This document shows, piece after piece, positions 22,175 through 33,268 of a DNA stretch of 64,000 nt (position 1 is the stretch's first letter; each line of letters opens with the position of its first letter). Location of the stretch: positions 163,937 through 227,936 of the forward strand of contig JANBPK010000717.1 in assembly GCA_027579435.1 (NCBI GenBank). Reading direction: 5' to 3'. A program made the translations under genes and the position numbers. Origin of the DNA: Candolleomyces eurysporus (lineage: Eukaryota; Basidiomycota; Agaricomycetes; Agaricales; Psathyrellaceae). Under the pieces are notes generated by a model. It ran no database searches, had not been told where the DNA came from, and saw only the letters and a list, made by a program, of their open reading frames with translations.

Positions 22175-22372
22175 CAGCAGAACTTGCTAGAACAATGGAA
22201 TAACGGGCGTTTAACGTATTTGTCCTCGCTCGGAACGAACTGGAACCACAAGAGGGTGCGTCTTATTATCCGCCACGTCGTCAGTGGTGAACCCATGATG
22301 CGTCCGTGTCAACTGCCCTACATTCATCACCCATAAATAATATATACAAAATCTCAATGGAATTGAGATGTG
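22175..22372. other. Outer flank of the inverted-repeat unit, no gene
   Basis: No coding or RNA feature is recognised in this stretch between the right inverted repeat and the P450 relic. Confidence 0.4.
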
Positions 22373-22515
22373 AAGATAAAAGGCACACGGACAGGTCCAA
22401 AACGACTATCAGTACCTCCAACCAGGCAGAATATAATCAGAATGAGACAACTCACGTCAATTGCTTCGTCCTAAATATCCTCCCTTTCTTCTGCTCAAAG
22501 CTCTCGCCAGATATG
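22373..22515 (-). pseudogene. Relic of the 3' end of a third P450
   Basis: This stretch matches the 3' ends of the two P450 genes at 27520-27680 and 30265-30430. On the minus strand it still encodes GESFEQKKGRIFRTKQLT and a stop, against GESFEQKKARIFRAKHLLSLT in P450 copy 1. The shared downstream flank AGGCACACGGACAGGTC is also present. Everything upstream of this C-terminal scrap is missing. Confidence 0.75.
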
Positions 22516-22859
22516 GCACATTAATATATGATTTGGGTGGTATATCCCAACTTTATTTAAACATCCTCTCCACTTCGGTTTGTGCCCACTAGCTCCCTAA
22601 TTCTCAAACTGCTTGCCTAAACATATAACGAAGCAAGGTCGAACCTCGGCGCCGCCGGATGCCGCCTCCGACAGTGACAAGCCACTACAAGTGACGGCAT
22701 GACTCCGATACACGGCAGTGTGACTTGCCTCCAGCCACCATGCTCAGTTTCCTTGATTCCCCGACGAATGCTGAGAAGGATATGCTTGCCGCCCCTTCAC
22801 CGGCAGGCTCTCTCGAACTATCCATACCAGTGTATAAGTAACTAAGTTTAGTGTAGGCT

Positions 22860-24600
22860 CGGCCTCATCCGCAGGGATTGCAGGGACTCCCAACGGAGCT
22901 TCTCTTGCTAATTATGAAGGGACTGATATCCTTGATCTCAGAACGGTAAGTTACGATAGTACTCAAACTACCAAAAATTGCGACGCTCAACTGACCCATA
23001 AGGCTCTTCAAGCGCCTGATCGTTCGAAGGACATGTGGACAGAGCTCTTCCGCCGACACCTCAAATATTCCATGCTTACTCCATTCATTCTCCCGAGTAC
23101 ACTGGCTCTCACTGAATGAATTGGAGCAGGCCGTCTTGAAACCCCAGACCACCCAGGCCATTCCCAGCCCATTCGTTGTTGACAAGCTCCGTTCGTTCAA
23201 TATCCCGAAAGCGAAGGTTACGACGATCCACCTCGTTCCTGGAGGTAGATGGCTCTTGGCAGGTTGCGCAGGTGCGTTCGTCTGGTGCTAAGACCTTGAC
23301 ACTTCGACCGCCAAGTCCTCCAAACCAGCATGCATAACCGCCTTACGTCTGGATTCACCACTTTTGCCGAAGGAGTCCTCCCGAAACCAAGCCAAGATCG
23401 AATTCTCTGTTGATTACATCTCCAAACTTTTGGGAACCAACATGGGGCATTTCATGACCCTCGAGCACCTCAACTCGTCGTTGCCATGAATTTCTATCCG
23501 CTGGATGCTCACTACCCTATCTAAAGTCTTTAGGTTTGGAAAGTGAATGTCGTCCCTGGCTCAAAACAGACCGCTTCCTCGCTCCGAGCGCATCAATGTC
23601 TATCCTCTTTCTTGAAGATACGGGTTGCGCCATACGCGCTATCTCGCTTCACGGATCCAACTTCAGGTATTGCCTCGCATGACCTCCTGGGATGGCCACC
23701 ATTTTAGACTGGCAGTCGGTAAACGGGAAACGAGGCAGCCAAGATCTAGACTTCATGAAATGATATCCTAGACCAGTGGCCACTTCGATTCGTCTGAATT
23801 TCGACCAAAAGTCGCCTATGGGGACCCATTCACGCCCTTTTCATTAGCGAATGCTCCTCCTTGGGGGACCTGGCTTTCTTCATGAACGGCGTCATTATCT
23901 GACAGTGCCAGAGAACATCGGCTAGCAGTCCAGTCTGCTGATACCCGATACTACAAGAACCAGGGGACGCCATGTAAGCTGCCTTTTGGAGCAGACTTGC
24001 CTCTCGTCAAATAGAACATTTCATTACGTCATACCAACCGCCAAAGACGGCGTGTAAGTTGTGGTCTCCGTTCCTGATGGAATGTCCATCGAACTATCCA
24101 GCCATTTCATAACCTTGAAACAGGTATATTCGGATCGTCCTGACGGTGCCCTGGAAGGCTGCACACCTTTTGAATTTTGCTGCGGCCTCGCTCTCTAAGA
24201 GACGACGTCATGGGCAATCAGGTCAACAGGGTCCAGGTCCTCGAACTGACCCGCGTTTTCTCGTTCTTCTCATTCGCTTTCCGGTATCCCAGGGAATTCT
24301 GACAATTTTCCTGACTCTCTACAGGTCATTACTGGCTTCTCTATAACCCGCAGGAAAGTTGACGCGTGTCGGCTCAACAAAGGCAGCCATCTTCTTTTCG
24401 GATTCCGTTATGGGGGTCATTTCGAGAAGGCTGATGGTCAGGTTTGACACTCATAAAAACATCACGAATTTTTCCCTAGCTTCCTCTCTCCTCTCCAAGC
24501 ACGTGGTCATCAAATCGTTCGGTTCGTTGCTCTTGACGGTTGCTCGCCGTGTATAATAAATGTTGGCTTTGAAACCTTACCCATCAATCATGACGGTCGA
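22860..24600 (+). pseudogene. Decayed F-box-type protein gene
   Basis: Scattered plus-strand fragments read like one basidiomycete F-box-type protein. They include GLPTELLLLIMKGL near 22875, DMWTELFRRHLKYSMLTPF near 23030, NELEQAVL followed by VTTIHLVPGGRWLLAGCAG at 23120-23270, and MSILFLEDTGCAIRAISLHG near 23597. The pieces lie in different frames with stops between them and no consistent splice sites joining them. The LVPGGRWLL signature is the strongest clue and is typical of the region after the F-box in Agaricomycete proteins. The 3' limit is uncertain. A very intron-rich working gene is less likely because stops fall inside conserved blocks. Confidence 0.5.
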
Positions 24601-25021
24601 ACACGAAGGGACTGGTTCTATCCTTCTTTGCATACCGTTGATTTACAAGTGATGAATGAAGCGACTATGCGCGTCGGGCTCTGAAAGCAAATAGGGGACA
24701 AGATGGCCATTTCAGTCTNTGACTGGCAAAGGCGATGTATACTGTGAACGAGCTGATGCGCTGCAGATGGCATTGGAGCTATTCAAAGGGCAGGATCTCC
24801 AATGCAGAAAGATACACACCTTACCCCCGAACAGCCTTCTTCTACATTTCTTGTTTTCTCGCTGATTCCGCTTGCTTAAAATACCGCAGACATAGCGCAC
24901 TCAATCGTATACTACAAGCTCTGTTAAAATGCACGAATATAAATGGTCAACACATGGGACATTTCACCCCGTCACTATAGACTTGCACCCGTCCGAGTTC
25001 TCGGTGCACATGACGGGGTCC
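24601..25021. other. Intergenic stretch, nothing recognised
   Basis: Short open frames on both strands have no motif. The region lies between the F-box-type relic and the 3' end of the lectin gene. Confidence 0.4.
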
Positions 25022-26394
25022 TTAGGCCCTAAATGAAGCGGGTTGCCGCATGGCGTGTCTCTGTCGCTCACTGTTGACGGATCTGAGGTTACTGAGTGAA
25101 TTCCCCAGAACAAACAAACGAACAGAGTACGAACCCCGCTCGAACCTCCATACATTGCCACCTAGTCGCCGATGGTCTAGATGAATGATGGTTCCAGGAT
25201 CTGACTTCCCATCCCGAAGATCCATGTTGCACTCAGTGAATGGGATGTTGAGTCTGTAAGAATCAGACCTCGCTACTCAAAATACACGGGCGCTTGATAN
25301 ACTAACCGGAATCCGTCGGGTAAGGATCTAGACGGAATCACGTTCCACAAGAAGGGATCGCCTCTGCCAATGACTCGAGTCTCATGCTTTGCTTTACCAC
25401 CCTTAGCTATACCCAAGTATAAGCCATTGTAAACGTTCTTAAAGTACCACATGTAGGCCGGTGTTGTGCCACCATACGGAATGGCCTCCCACTACGCAGA
25501 AGCAATTAGTTCGATGCCAGAACAGATTACAAGGACAGACGTGAGAAACCATACCACTTGATTACGCCCTTCGTTATATTCAAAGCCGGAAACTAGGGAT
25601 ACTTTTAGCCACTGTTGAAGGAAATAAAGACAATGATGACGGACCCAGTCCATTTCCTTCTAGGTGTGCGACCGTCCCGGATTTGGAATTGATAATTTTG
25701 TATACTCCTCCTGGGTGACAGGGCGGACGGGGGTCAACATCTGTCCATGTACAAGGAATAGATGAGTGGAGATACAACCGTTGGCAGTTGTTGCAAACCT
25801 TGATCAACGAGCCAGATCTGATTATCCTGTGGTCCCTCCCCCCAGAACTGCAAATTTATACTACCTGGCAATTTCCCATGTGCATCAGCATCTAGCGCCT
25901 TTGACGTGTTTGGGACGTGAAGGCTTATGCAGTCCGTTCAGTTAAGAGAACATCTTGCCGCATCGATCCAATGCTCACCGAAGTGTATTTTTGTCGCTAT
26001 CCACCACCTTCACTTCCCATGGAAATTCAAACGAAGTTCCGATAACCGGGCCACTCGCGAGCTTCCCAACATCTTGCCCCAGGTATAGTTCTGTGGCGAG
26101 ATTCCGGAACCTCCAAAATCCGTTCGAATCTTGGCTGGCTTGCCACTGCATCAAAAGATTAGCGCACTCGCTGATCGAGCATAAATCACGTATATTGCAT
26201 ACTTGTTGATACCCACACCCATTGAAGTCCTTGAGAACTGGCATCGGGGTATGATTGACATTCATAGATCCACGCACCAAGCATCAAGGGATGCACATAC
26301 CAGCTGCTTGTGTTCGTCGGTCGAGCTCAATGGCACCTCCAGACTGATAACTCCTGAACCGAACGACCACTCCTTCTGTGAGAGCGGTAGACAT
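25022..26394 (-). CDS. Ricin-type beta-trefoil lectin with two repeated modules
   Basis: Many short exons on the minus strand spell two related lectin modules. Module 1 starts MSTALTEGVVVRFRSYQSGG, continues WQASQDSNGFWRFRNLAT and ELYLGQDVGKLASGPVIGTS, and ends NLQFWGEGPQDNQIWLVDQ, a QxW-type ending. Module 2 starts GGVYKIINSKSGTVAHLEGN, continues RNQVWEAIPYGG and NVYNGLYLGIAKGG, and ends GNVWRFERG. Introns fall at matching places in both modules. The protein should bind carbohydrate; no signal peptide or enzymatic domain is visible. An intron at about 25731-25812 can join both modules in frame, so I call one gene. Two adjacent single-module genes is the alternative, since reading on from module 1 also reaches a stop. 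The exact C-terminus is uncertain. The lectin chain alone implies no toxicity. Confidence 0.65.
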
Positions 26395-27608
26395 TTCAAA
26401 GATTAGCAATGGGAATGGACAAACCGATAGCAAGAAGGAAGCAAAGGTTATCTATATTGTGGTTGCTGGTTCCAAACCGTTATGACTGTGGGAATGTAAG
26501 CTCAAACATCAGAGGACACCTGCTCGACTGGGAGCGTGGTTCGCGGCAAGGTCCCGGCATTTTGGTCTCGTACCATGGCAACTCGACTTGTTGAAGTTGG
26601 TAGCAACGTTATTGTTCGTCCCGTCGACCCTGAAAAGGATTTAAAGGCTTTGCTGGTATCACTTTGAGATATACTCCTAGATGGCATCTCTTCATCTTGT
26701 CGACATCATTTCTGTCTTATCGTCACACCAGGTCCTTCTCCAGCAGGTTAAATTCAACGATGTACCTTCCTTACTTTCTCGAACATGGAACATCTCGGGG
26801 AATTGGTGCGTGTCTGTCGTTTTCGGGTGCTTTCTATTGCTAACTACTGCTAACGTGAGAAGCCTTCTTCACGCTTGTTCCGCCTACGTGCACATGTATT
26901 GACGCAGAGTGTGTCCAGACTTTCGGCGATGACTCAGATGAGTCTTCGTTAATTTCGCGTAAGCGAGGACCGCGACGACTCGGACGCGCTTACCCTCTTC
27001 TCTCCTCCCTCCGCATTCTCTTCCTCCCTCTCGCACTCTTCCATAATAATACGAGACCTTTTGAGCCCAATGCTTGTGTAAGTATGGCTGGAGGCTTCTC
27101 TCGATATTACAATATTCGCGGTACGCATGGATGGCGTCGCTAGGTGGGCGCCAATGACCCTGGCGAGCCTCGTTGGGTGGGGGTAGGTTGCTGGCCGCAA
27201 TCCCTACTCCCATCTTCTGTATCTGATGGTGAAGAGACAGGGTTCTCTCTCTCTCAGTATACTATCGTTTAAACAGGTCAGTCAAACACCAAGGCCTACG
27301 GAACACCGATTCAATCCATCTTCCGCATACCGTTAAATTCCCATTATCGGTGGAGGGTCTGTGGGCGCCGGCCTCTGGAAGCAAAGGGAGGACAGGGTAA
27401 CCGTTGTATTTTATGAGAAATGTGGCGGAGCTTTTAGTCGGCAATGTGGCAAAGTAGGCTTCTATAGGGCTGTAAATGTGTACTGGACAAGAGGAACCCA
27501 ACTCTACTCAGATCTCTTTGTGAAAACAAGAGGCACACGGACAGGTCTAAAAAACGATCAGCACCTCCAACCAACAAGCAAGAGTATAGTTAGAAGGGAA
27601 ACCAAAAC
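26395..27608. other. Long intergenic stretch between the lectin and P450 copy 1
   Basis: No gene is supported here. A 31-codon plus-strand frame from 26575 is too short to call. The last 200 bases (about 27400-27608) resemble the flank after P450 copy 2 at 30165-30358 and are therefore P450 3' flank. A pyrimidine-rich tract lies near 26990-27040. Confidence 0.45.
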
Positions 27609-29981
27609 TCACGTCAAGCTAAGCAAATGCTTCGCCCTAAATATCCTCGCTTTCTTCTGTTCAAAACTCTCGCCAGCAAACTGAGGCTCCTCCTTGATGG
27701 AAATCTTGTATCTCGAAACGAGTAGAGCCAAAATAGCTACAGCCTCCGTTTCAAAGAACCTATATGGGTCGACATTGATGAGATGGACATCGGATCTAGA
27801 CTATTGCATCAAAGAGGTATGCATACCTTCGGCCAATGCAGGAATGAAGACCTGCACTGAATGGGATAAACGCATCTCGAGACCAGTCTCCCATAAACCG
27901 TTCCGGGTTGAACTTGTACGGGTCCGGCCAGTATTTGGCTGCGATACTAGTGTGAGATGCTGTGATGGTTGATCCGGCTCTGTGACTTACGATTATGGTG
28001 CAAAGCCGGTGGTACGATCGACATCATGGTACCCTTCGGAACCGGGAAGGTGACCTTCTCGCCATTTCTATCACTTGTGGTGAGAGTCGTATCTTCCGTG
28101 CATAGTTTCGGTACGCCGCCAGCCTGATAATGCAAGATGAGTGAGAAAGGGCGCTACGCCGAGGTCTCGAGTCCACTCACAGCTGGATAGAGACGTAACG
28201 TTTCGTTAATGACACTGGGGAGACGAGTCAGGCTTGAACACAGCTTTAGAAACAGGTAACCTACGCATGGCACCGCTTCAAGCGAGGGAGATAGCTGTAG
28301 TCCTGGAAGGGCTGATGAGACTCGAAAAGAGAGAATAGAATCGATGGCCTACCGGAACTCCCGTCTCAGGAAGAATAGACTTGACGTGCTCATACAGCGC
28401 ATCCTGCTCGTCTGGATACATGGCTAGCAATGCTAATGCGAAGCACAGGGTGTTTGCGCTGCTCTACGAGGAAGGAATCAGAGTTACACTCGCTCGACGA
28501 GCCGAATCTTGCGTACCTCATGTCCGGCGGTCATTATCATGAAGACATTTCCTTTCATTGGCGAGTGAACATTTAATGAACATAGACTTGGAAAGGCAAA
28601 CTCACCAATCAACTCGCGGTCGTTCAACGATGAAGATGCGTCTTCCAGCTGATTACACTCAATCAGACTACTTAGCAGGTCATGTTTCTTTTGACTAGCT
28701 GAAGATGAGCGCTCTTGGATCATCTCTTTGATGTGTTGCTGGTGGGTGAAGTCGGTCACACTGTCACTCGGGTGAGGATACAAAAGATGGACATGCCTCC
28801 ATTTCCGTGAAAGCTACGTCAATCGCCTTCAGCCTCTTGCTCACACTGTAAGCCCATTTCGGCGTGACGACTCTCGGTTTGAGGTTCCTCGAGACTACGC
28901 GGAGACACTCCTGGAAGCCCAGCGTATGGCCAGGCGCAGGAACCGTTCTGTCTGTCCAAGTCGTTTCCCTGCCGAAGACTACGACGAAATTATGAGTCCA
29001 GGAGACTATAAAAAAGAACTCGGAAGCAAACCTCCTGAGCCGAGGACCAGCAAAGTCATCTAGTACAAGTCAGCCACCATAGGTTGCGAGACTGAGGGGC
29101 CTGAACCGTACCGCCAAAGTAAGGTCCGCTCCATGCTCAACATCTATCGTCTGTTGATCGCCCCACACATCATCGAACAAGTCGAGCATCACTTTGACAC
29201 TGGTGTTCCAAATGAGTTTGTTGTTCTCCTGAACGAATTTGCCGTTAATATCAACACGACGACAAACCTTGAATCTCATCTTCTACGTACCTCTGAGAAA
29301 GCCGGCCCAACAATCTTCTTGTACTTTTTCCATTGTTCTCCTTCAGAAGCAACAATGTTGGGACCGAAAACCATCAAGGGTGTGTACTTTTCGGCAGGTT
29401 TTCGGAACGGGGCACGAGGAGCTACGATTTGCTGGGAGGCCGTTGAGTGAATTGGGCATAAACGAGTGCGAGCATGAGAGCCAATACCTTGACCGTTTCG
29501 GGATCGGCAATCTTGTAACCTAGCGTGGCGCTAGGCGACAAAATCGAAATCTATGAGAAGAACGAGGTGCGTACTGTATAGTGTGAGTTGCTNTATGGAA
29601 TTGGAGACTCACTGTCGCATGNGAATCCACTCCAAGCCNTTCNTACTCTGAGGTTGTTGGTTATTATCAATGAGCTGGACCTTCCGGTATAACATGACAA
29701 CTCACCCNTAAACTTCCACAAGAAATCCAAATTAGCGCCNTGGGTGACCCATTGAATGGGAGGAAACAAAAAGAGNGCTACTCTGTTCCCAAAACCAAAC
29801 ANGAAGTANTTCGTCGGAAAGTAGCTGGAGGAAGAGAGNCGNTCAGTGGGCGCTGTAAGGCCGCAGAGTTGGATGGAAAGCTGGCGTACTTTATCGAGCG
29901 CCTAAGCTTCTGAAGTCGAAAGATAGCTCGAACGAGCAAGATTGCCGACACAGANGAGATGACCTTCACCCACACGCTCAT
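27609..29981 (-). CDS. Cytochrome P450 monooxygenase, copy 1
   Basis: This multi-exon minus-strand gene starts MSVWVKVI with a hydrophobic N-terminal anchor. Recognised in order are FGFGNRVA, NNKLIWNTSVKVMLDLFDD, an I-helix MIMTAGHE spliced to SSANTLCF, the ExxR motif in NETLRLYPA, VPKLCTEDTTLT, VPKGTMMSIVPPALHHN, and the heme loop FIPFSAGLHSCIGRR. It ends AKHLLSLT. All key P450 motifs are present, so the enzyme is probably active at the ER membrane with a reductase partner. Its substrate is unknown. Ns crowd the 5' third. Its tandem paralogue lies upstream in the same orientation with near-equal length, and a third relic lies at 22.4 kb. Confidence 0.85.
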
Positions 29982-30358
29982 GGTGGGCTCTCACTGCTCA
30001 GCTCTTCGNTGTCAGGCTTCTTAAGAGCGACAAGAAGAAGGCAGAAGCAAGTGGTGTCAGATCGCAAAATGACATTGATATGGTTCATACAAATAACGGA
30101 ATGGCTTGGAGAACACTTTCCGGTGATGCCGGGCATACGTCACGCGTCATTTCAGTCTCTGAGGAATGTGGCAGAAGTTGTCGCGAGCATCGCGGCGAAG
30201 CAGGCTTCTACAGAGTGATAANTTTACATTGGACGAGACGAACCCAGCTCTATTAAGATCTCCTTGTAAAAACAAGAGGCACGCGAACAGGTCTNAAACA
30301 ATNAATNGTCANTACNTCCNACCAACAAGCAAGNGTATGGAAGAGGGGAAAACAAGAC
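29982..30358. other. Intergenic region between the P450 copies
   Basis: The downstream part (30165-30358) matches the 3' flank of P450 copy 1 (27400-27608), with TCTACAGAGTG and GAACCCAGCTCTA-TAAGATC. This region must contain the promoter of copy 1. No TATA-like box is clear. Confidence 0.45.
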
Positions 30359-32730
30359 TCACGTCAAACTAAGCAAATGCTTCGTCCTAAATATCCTCTC
30401 TTTCTTCTGNTCAAAAGTCTCTCCAGCAAACTGAGGCTCCTCTTTGATCGAAATCTTGTATCGCGAAATAAGCAGAGCTANNATAGCCGTAGCCTCCGTT
30501 TCGAAAAATCTGTGTGTATCAACGTCAACAAGATGGACGAATCTCAACCATAGCATCANGGACGCNTGCATACCTTCGCCCAAGGCAGGATTGAGCGCCC
30601 GCACTGAAGGGAATAAACGCATCTCGAGGCCAGTCGCCCATAAAGCGTTCGGGGTTGAACTTNTAAGGGTCCGGCCAATATTTCGCTGCGNTATCGNTNT
30701 CAANATGACATTCATNCNTCCACATNNAGTAGATCTGTGACTCACGATTATGGTGCAAAGCAGGTGGTACGATCGACATCATGGTGCCCTTCGGGACCGG
30801 GAAGGCGACCTTCTCGCCATTTCGATTACTTGTTGTGAGAGTGGTGTCCTCCGTGCATATTTTCGGTATGCCGCCGACCTGATGAAAGGTGAGTATTCAT
30901 GTGCGTTTTGACTAGTTTTCGAATCGACTAACAGCTGGATAGAGACGTAACGCTTCGTTAAAGACACTGGACAGATGAGTGAGATTTGAATACAGCTTCT
31001 GGAAATAGGTAGACCTACGCGTGGCACCGCTTCAAACGAGGGAGATAGCTGTAGTCCTAGGAGTGATGGCATGAGACGGGCGAAAGAGGGGATAAAATCG
31101 ACGACCTACCGGAACTCCCGTTTCAGGAAGAATAGACTTGACATGTTCATACAGCGCATCCTGTTCGTCTGGATACATCGCTAGCAGTGCAAACGCAAAG
31201 CACAGTGTGTGTGCACTAGTCTGCGAGGANGAGGTCAGAATTNCACTCGTTCGGCAAGCTAGAGCTTGCGCACCTCATGTCCGGCGCTCATTATCATGAA
31301 GACGTTTCCTGTTCATAAATTCGGCGGGTAAGCATCCATCACACGTAGAACTGTAGATANAAAACCCACCAATCAGCTCGCGATCGTTCAACGAAGAAGA
31401 CGCGTCTTCCAGNTGATTATACTCAATCAAACTACTNAGCAAGTCATGTTTCTTTTGACTAGCTGAAGATGAGCGTTCCTGGATGATCTCTCTGATGTAT
31501 NGCTAGGATGNGNNNTCAGTCAGTTGCTGCTGGAGTAAAGATAGGAAGGCNTATATACCTCCATTTCCGTGAACGCTACATCAATAACCTTCANCTTCTT
31601 GCTTACACTGTAAGCCCATTTCGGTGTGACGACTCTCGCTTTGACGTTCCTCGAGACTATTCGCAGGCATTCCTGAAAGCTTNGTGTGTGACCAGGCGCG
31701 GGGACTGTCCTGTCTGACCAGGTNGTTTCCATGCCGAAGACTANGNCGAGATATGAGTTCAGCAAGACTATAGAAANAGCNCAGGAACGAACCTCCAGAA
31801 CCTANGATGAGCAAGGTCATCTNGCGCGAGTTAGNCNCCATAGGTTGNGGGGCTNAGAANTCCAAGCACATACCGCCAAAGTAAGGTCTGCTCCATGCTC
31901 AACATCTATCGTCTGTCGTTCACCCCACACATCATCGAACAGGTCAAGCATTACTTTGACGCTGGTATTCCAAATGAGTTTGTTATTACTCTAAACGAAG
32001 TTGGTGTTATCCGCAAAGNNNAACAGGACGCCCTTGAGCCCNAACCACACGCACCTCNGAGAAAGCGGGCCCAACAATCTTCTTGTACTTCTTCCATTGT
32101 TCTCCTTCAGACGCAACGATGTTGGGACCGAAAATCAGCAAAGGAGTGTACTTTTCAGCGGGCTTTCGGAAAGGNGCGCGAGGNGCTACGATTTGCTGGG
32201 GAAGTCGTTGAATTATGGAAAAATGAGTGTGGACATGAGGGGCGGTACCTTGACCGTGTCGGGGTCGGCAATCTTGTAGCCTAGCACGGCGCCAGGTGAC
32301 AAAATCGAGATCTATTNGAGAATCGTATGGTTTGTCATAGGCTGCTTTATGGAATTGGGCACTCACNGTCGCATGCGAATCCACTCCAAGCCGTTCGTAC
32401 TCTGCAGGTAGGTCAATGAGCTGANTCCCCTGGCGACGCAATGCGACGACTCACCAGTAAANTTCCACAGGAAATCCAAATTAGCGCCGTGGGTGACCCA
32501 TTGAACTGGAGGAAGCAAGATGTGGGCTATTCTGTTGCCAAAACCAAACAGGAAGTAATTCGCCGNGAAATAGCTGTAGAACAAACCTCGGTNAGTGAGC
32601 GCCGNAAGGCTCCAGAGTTAANAGGAAGGCNGGCGTACTTTATCGAGCGCCTAAGCTTCTGAAGTCGAACGATAGCTCGAACGAGCAAGATTACCGACAC
32701 AGACGAGATGACCTTCACCCACACGCTCAT
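30359..32730 (-). CDS. Cytochrome P450 monooxygenase, copy 2
   Basis: Tandem paralogue of copy 1 with the same start (MSVWVKVISSVSVILL) and the same end (TKHLLSLT). Motifs are ANYFLFGFGNRIAHILLPP, LLIFGPNIVASEGEQWKKYK, IMSAGHE, NEALRLYPA, ALHHNRES before an intron, KYWPDP-KFNPERFMGDWP, and the heme loop FIPFSAGAQSCLGRRYA. Ns are frequent but replace single bases where copy 1 can be compared. It shares a 538-base divergent upstream region with the FAD oxidoreductase, so the two could be co-regulated. Substrate unknown. Confidence 0.85.
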
Positions 32731-33268
32731 GGTGGACTCTCGCTGCTCAACTCTCTAATGCCAGGCTTCCTGAGGGTGTTGAGGGCAACGAGTAGATGGC
32801 AGAGGTAAGTGGTGCCAGATGGCAAAATATCATTGATATGTATGGCCAGTTCATGTATACCAATAGCGGAATCTTTCTGATGTTTTGTCAATGTTTTGTG
32901 GTGGAAATCCTAGTGATGACGGCAGTTAANTNGATGACAGCNCTCGTTCGACAAATCATCCTGACNATACTTGAATNATCCATTCCTGCCGCATNTCGTA
33001 GNATTTCAGCGCTGGCTTTCGTGGTCTTGGTATGAGTGTNCCGGAAGGAAAGNNGANTGTCATGTCCCACTCGATACGAGCTGGTTCGGTTGTCTTACCT
33101 GGCTTGCTGCCAATCACGCGAACTAGTCCGCTCAATGAGATCATCGTCGTTCTGCTTCGATTTCAACAGCGACGACGACGAAGCCATCGGTGACAACGAC
33201 GAGAATTACTATAAGATGGCTGCATCTTCAGGGCATCTCAAATTTGATTCTCANTCTTTAAAGCCACC
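32731..33268. promoter_or_regulatory. Divergent promoter region of P450 copy 2 and the FAD oxidoreductase
   Basis: These 538 bases separate the two start codons. A GCCACC context precedes the oxidoreductase ATG. No other gene is seen. Shared control of both genes is an inference from the arrangement. Confidence 0.4.

Noticed and set aside
25022..26394. Ricin-type domain as a toxin
   Set aside because: Only carbohydrate-binding modules are visible and there is no N-glycosidase or other toxic domain. It is annotated as a lectin.
26575..26667. Short frame reading MATRLVEVGSNVIVRPVD
   Set aside because: Only 31 codons with no paralogue, and no neighbouring exon could be joined.
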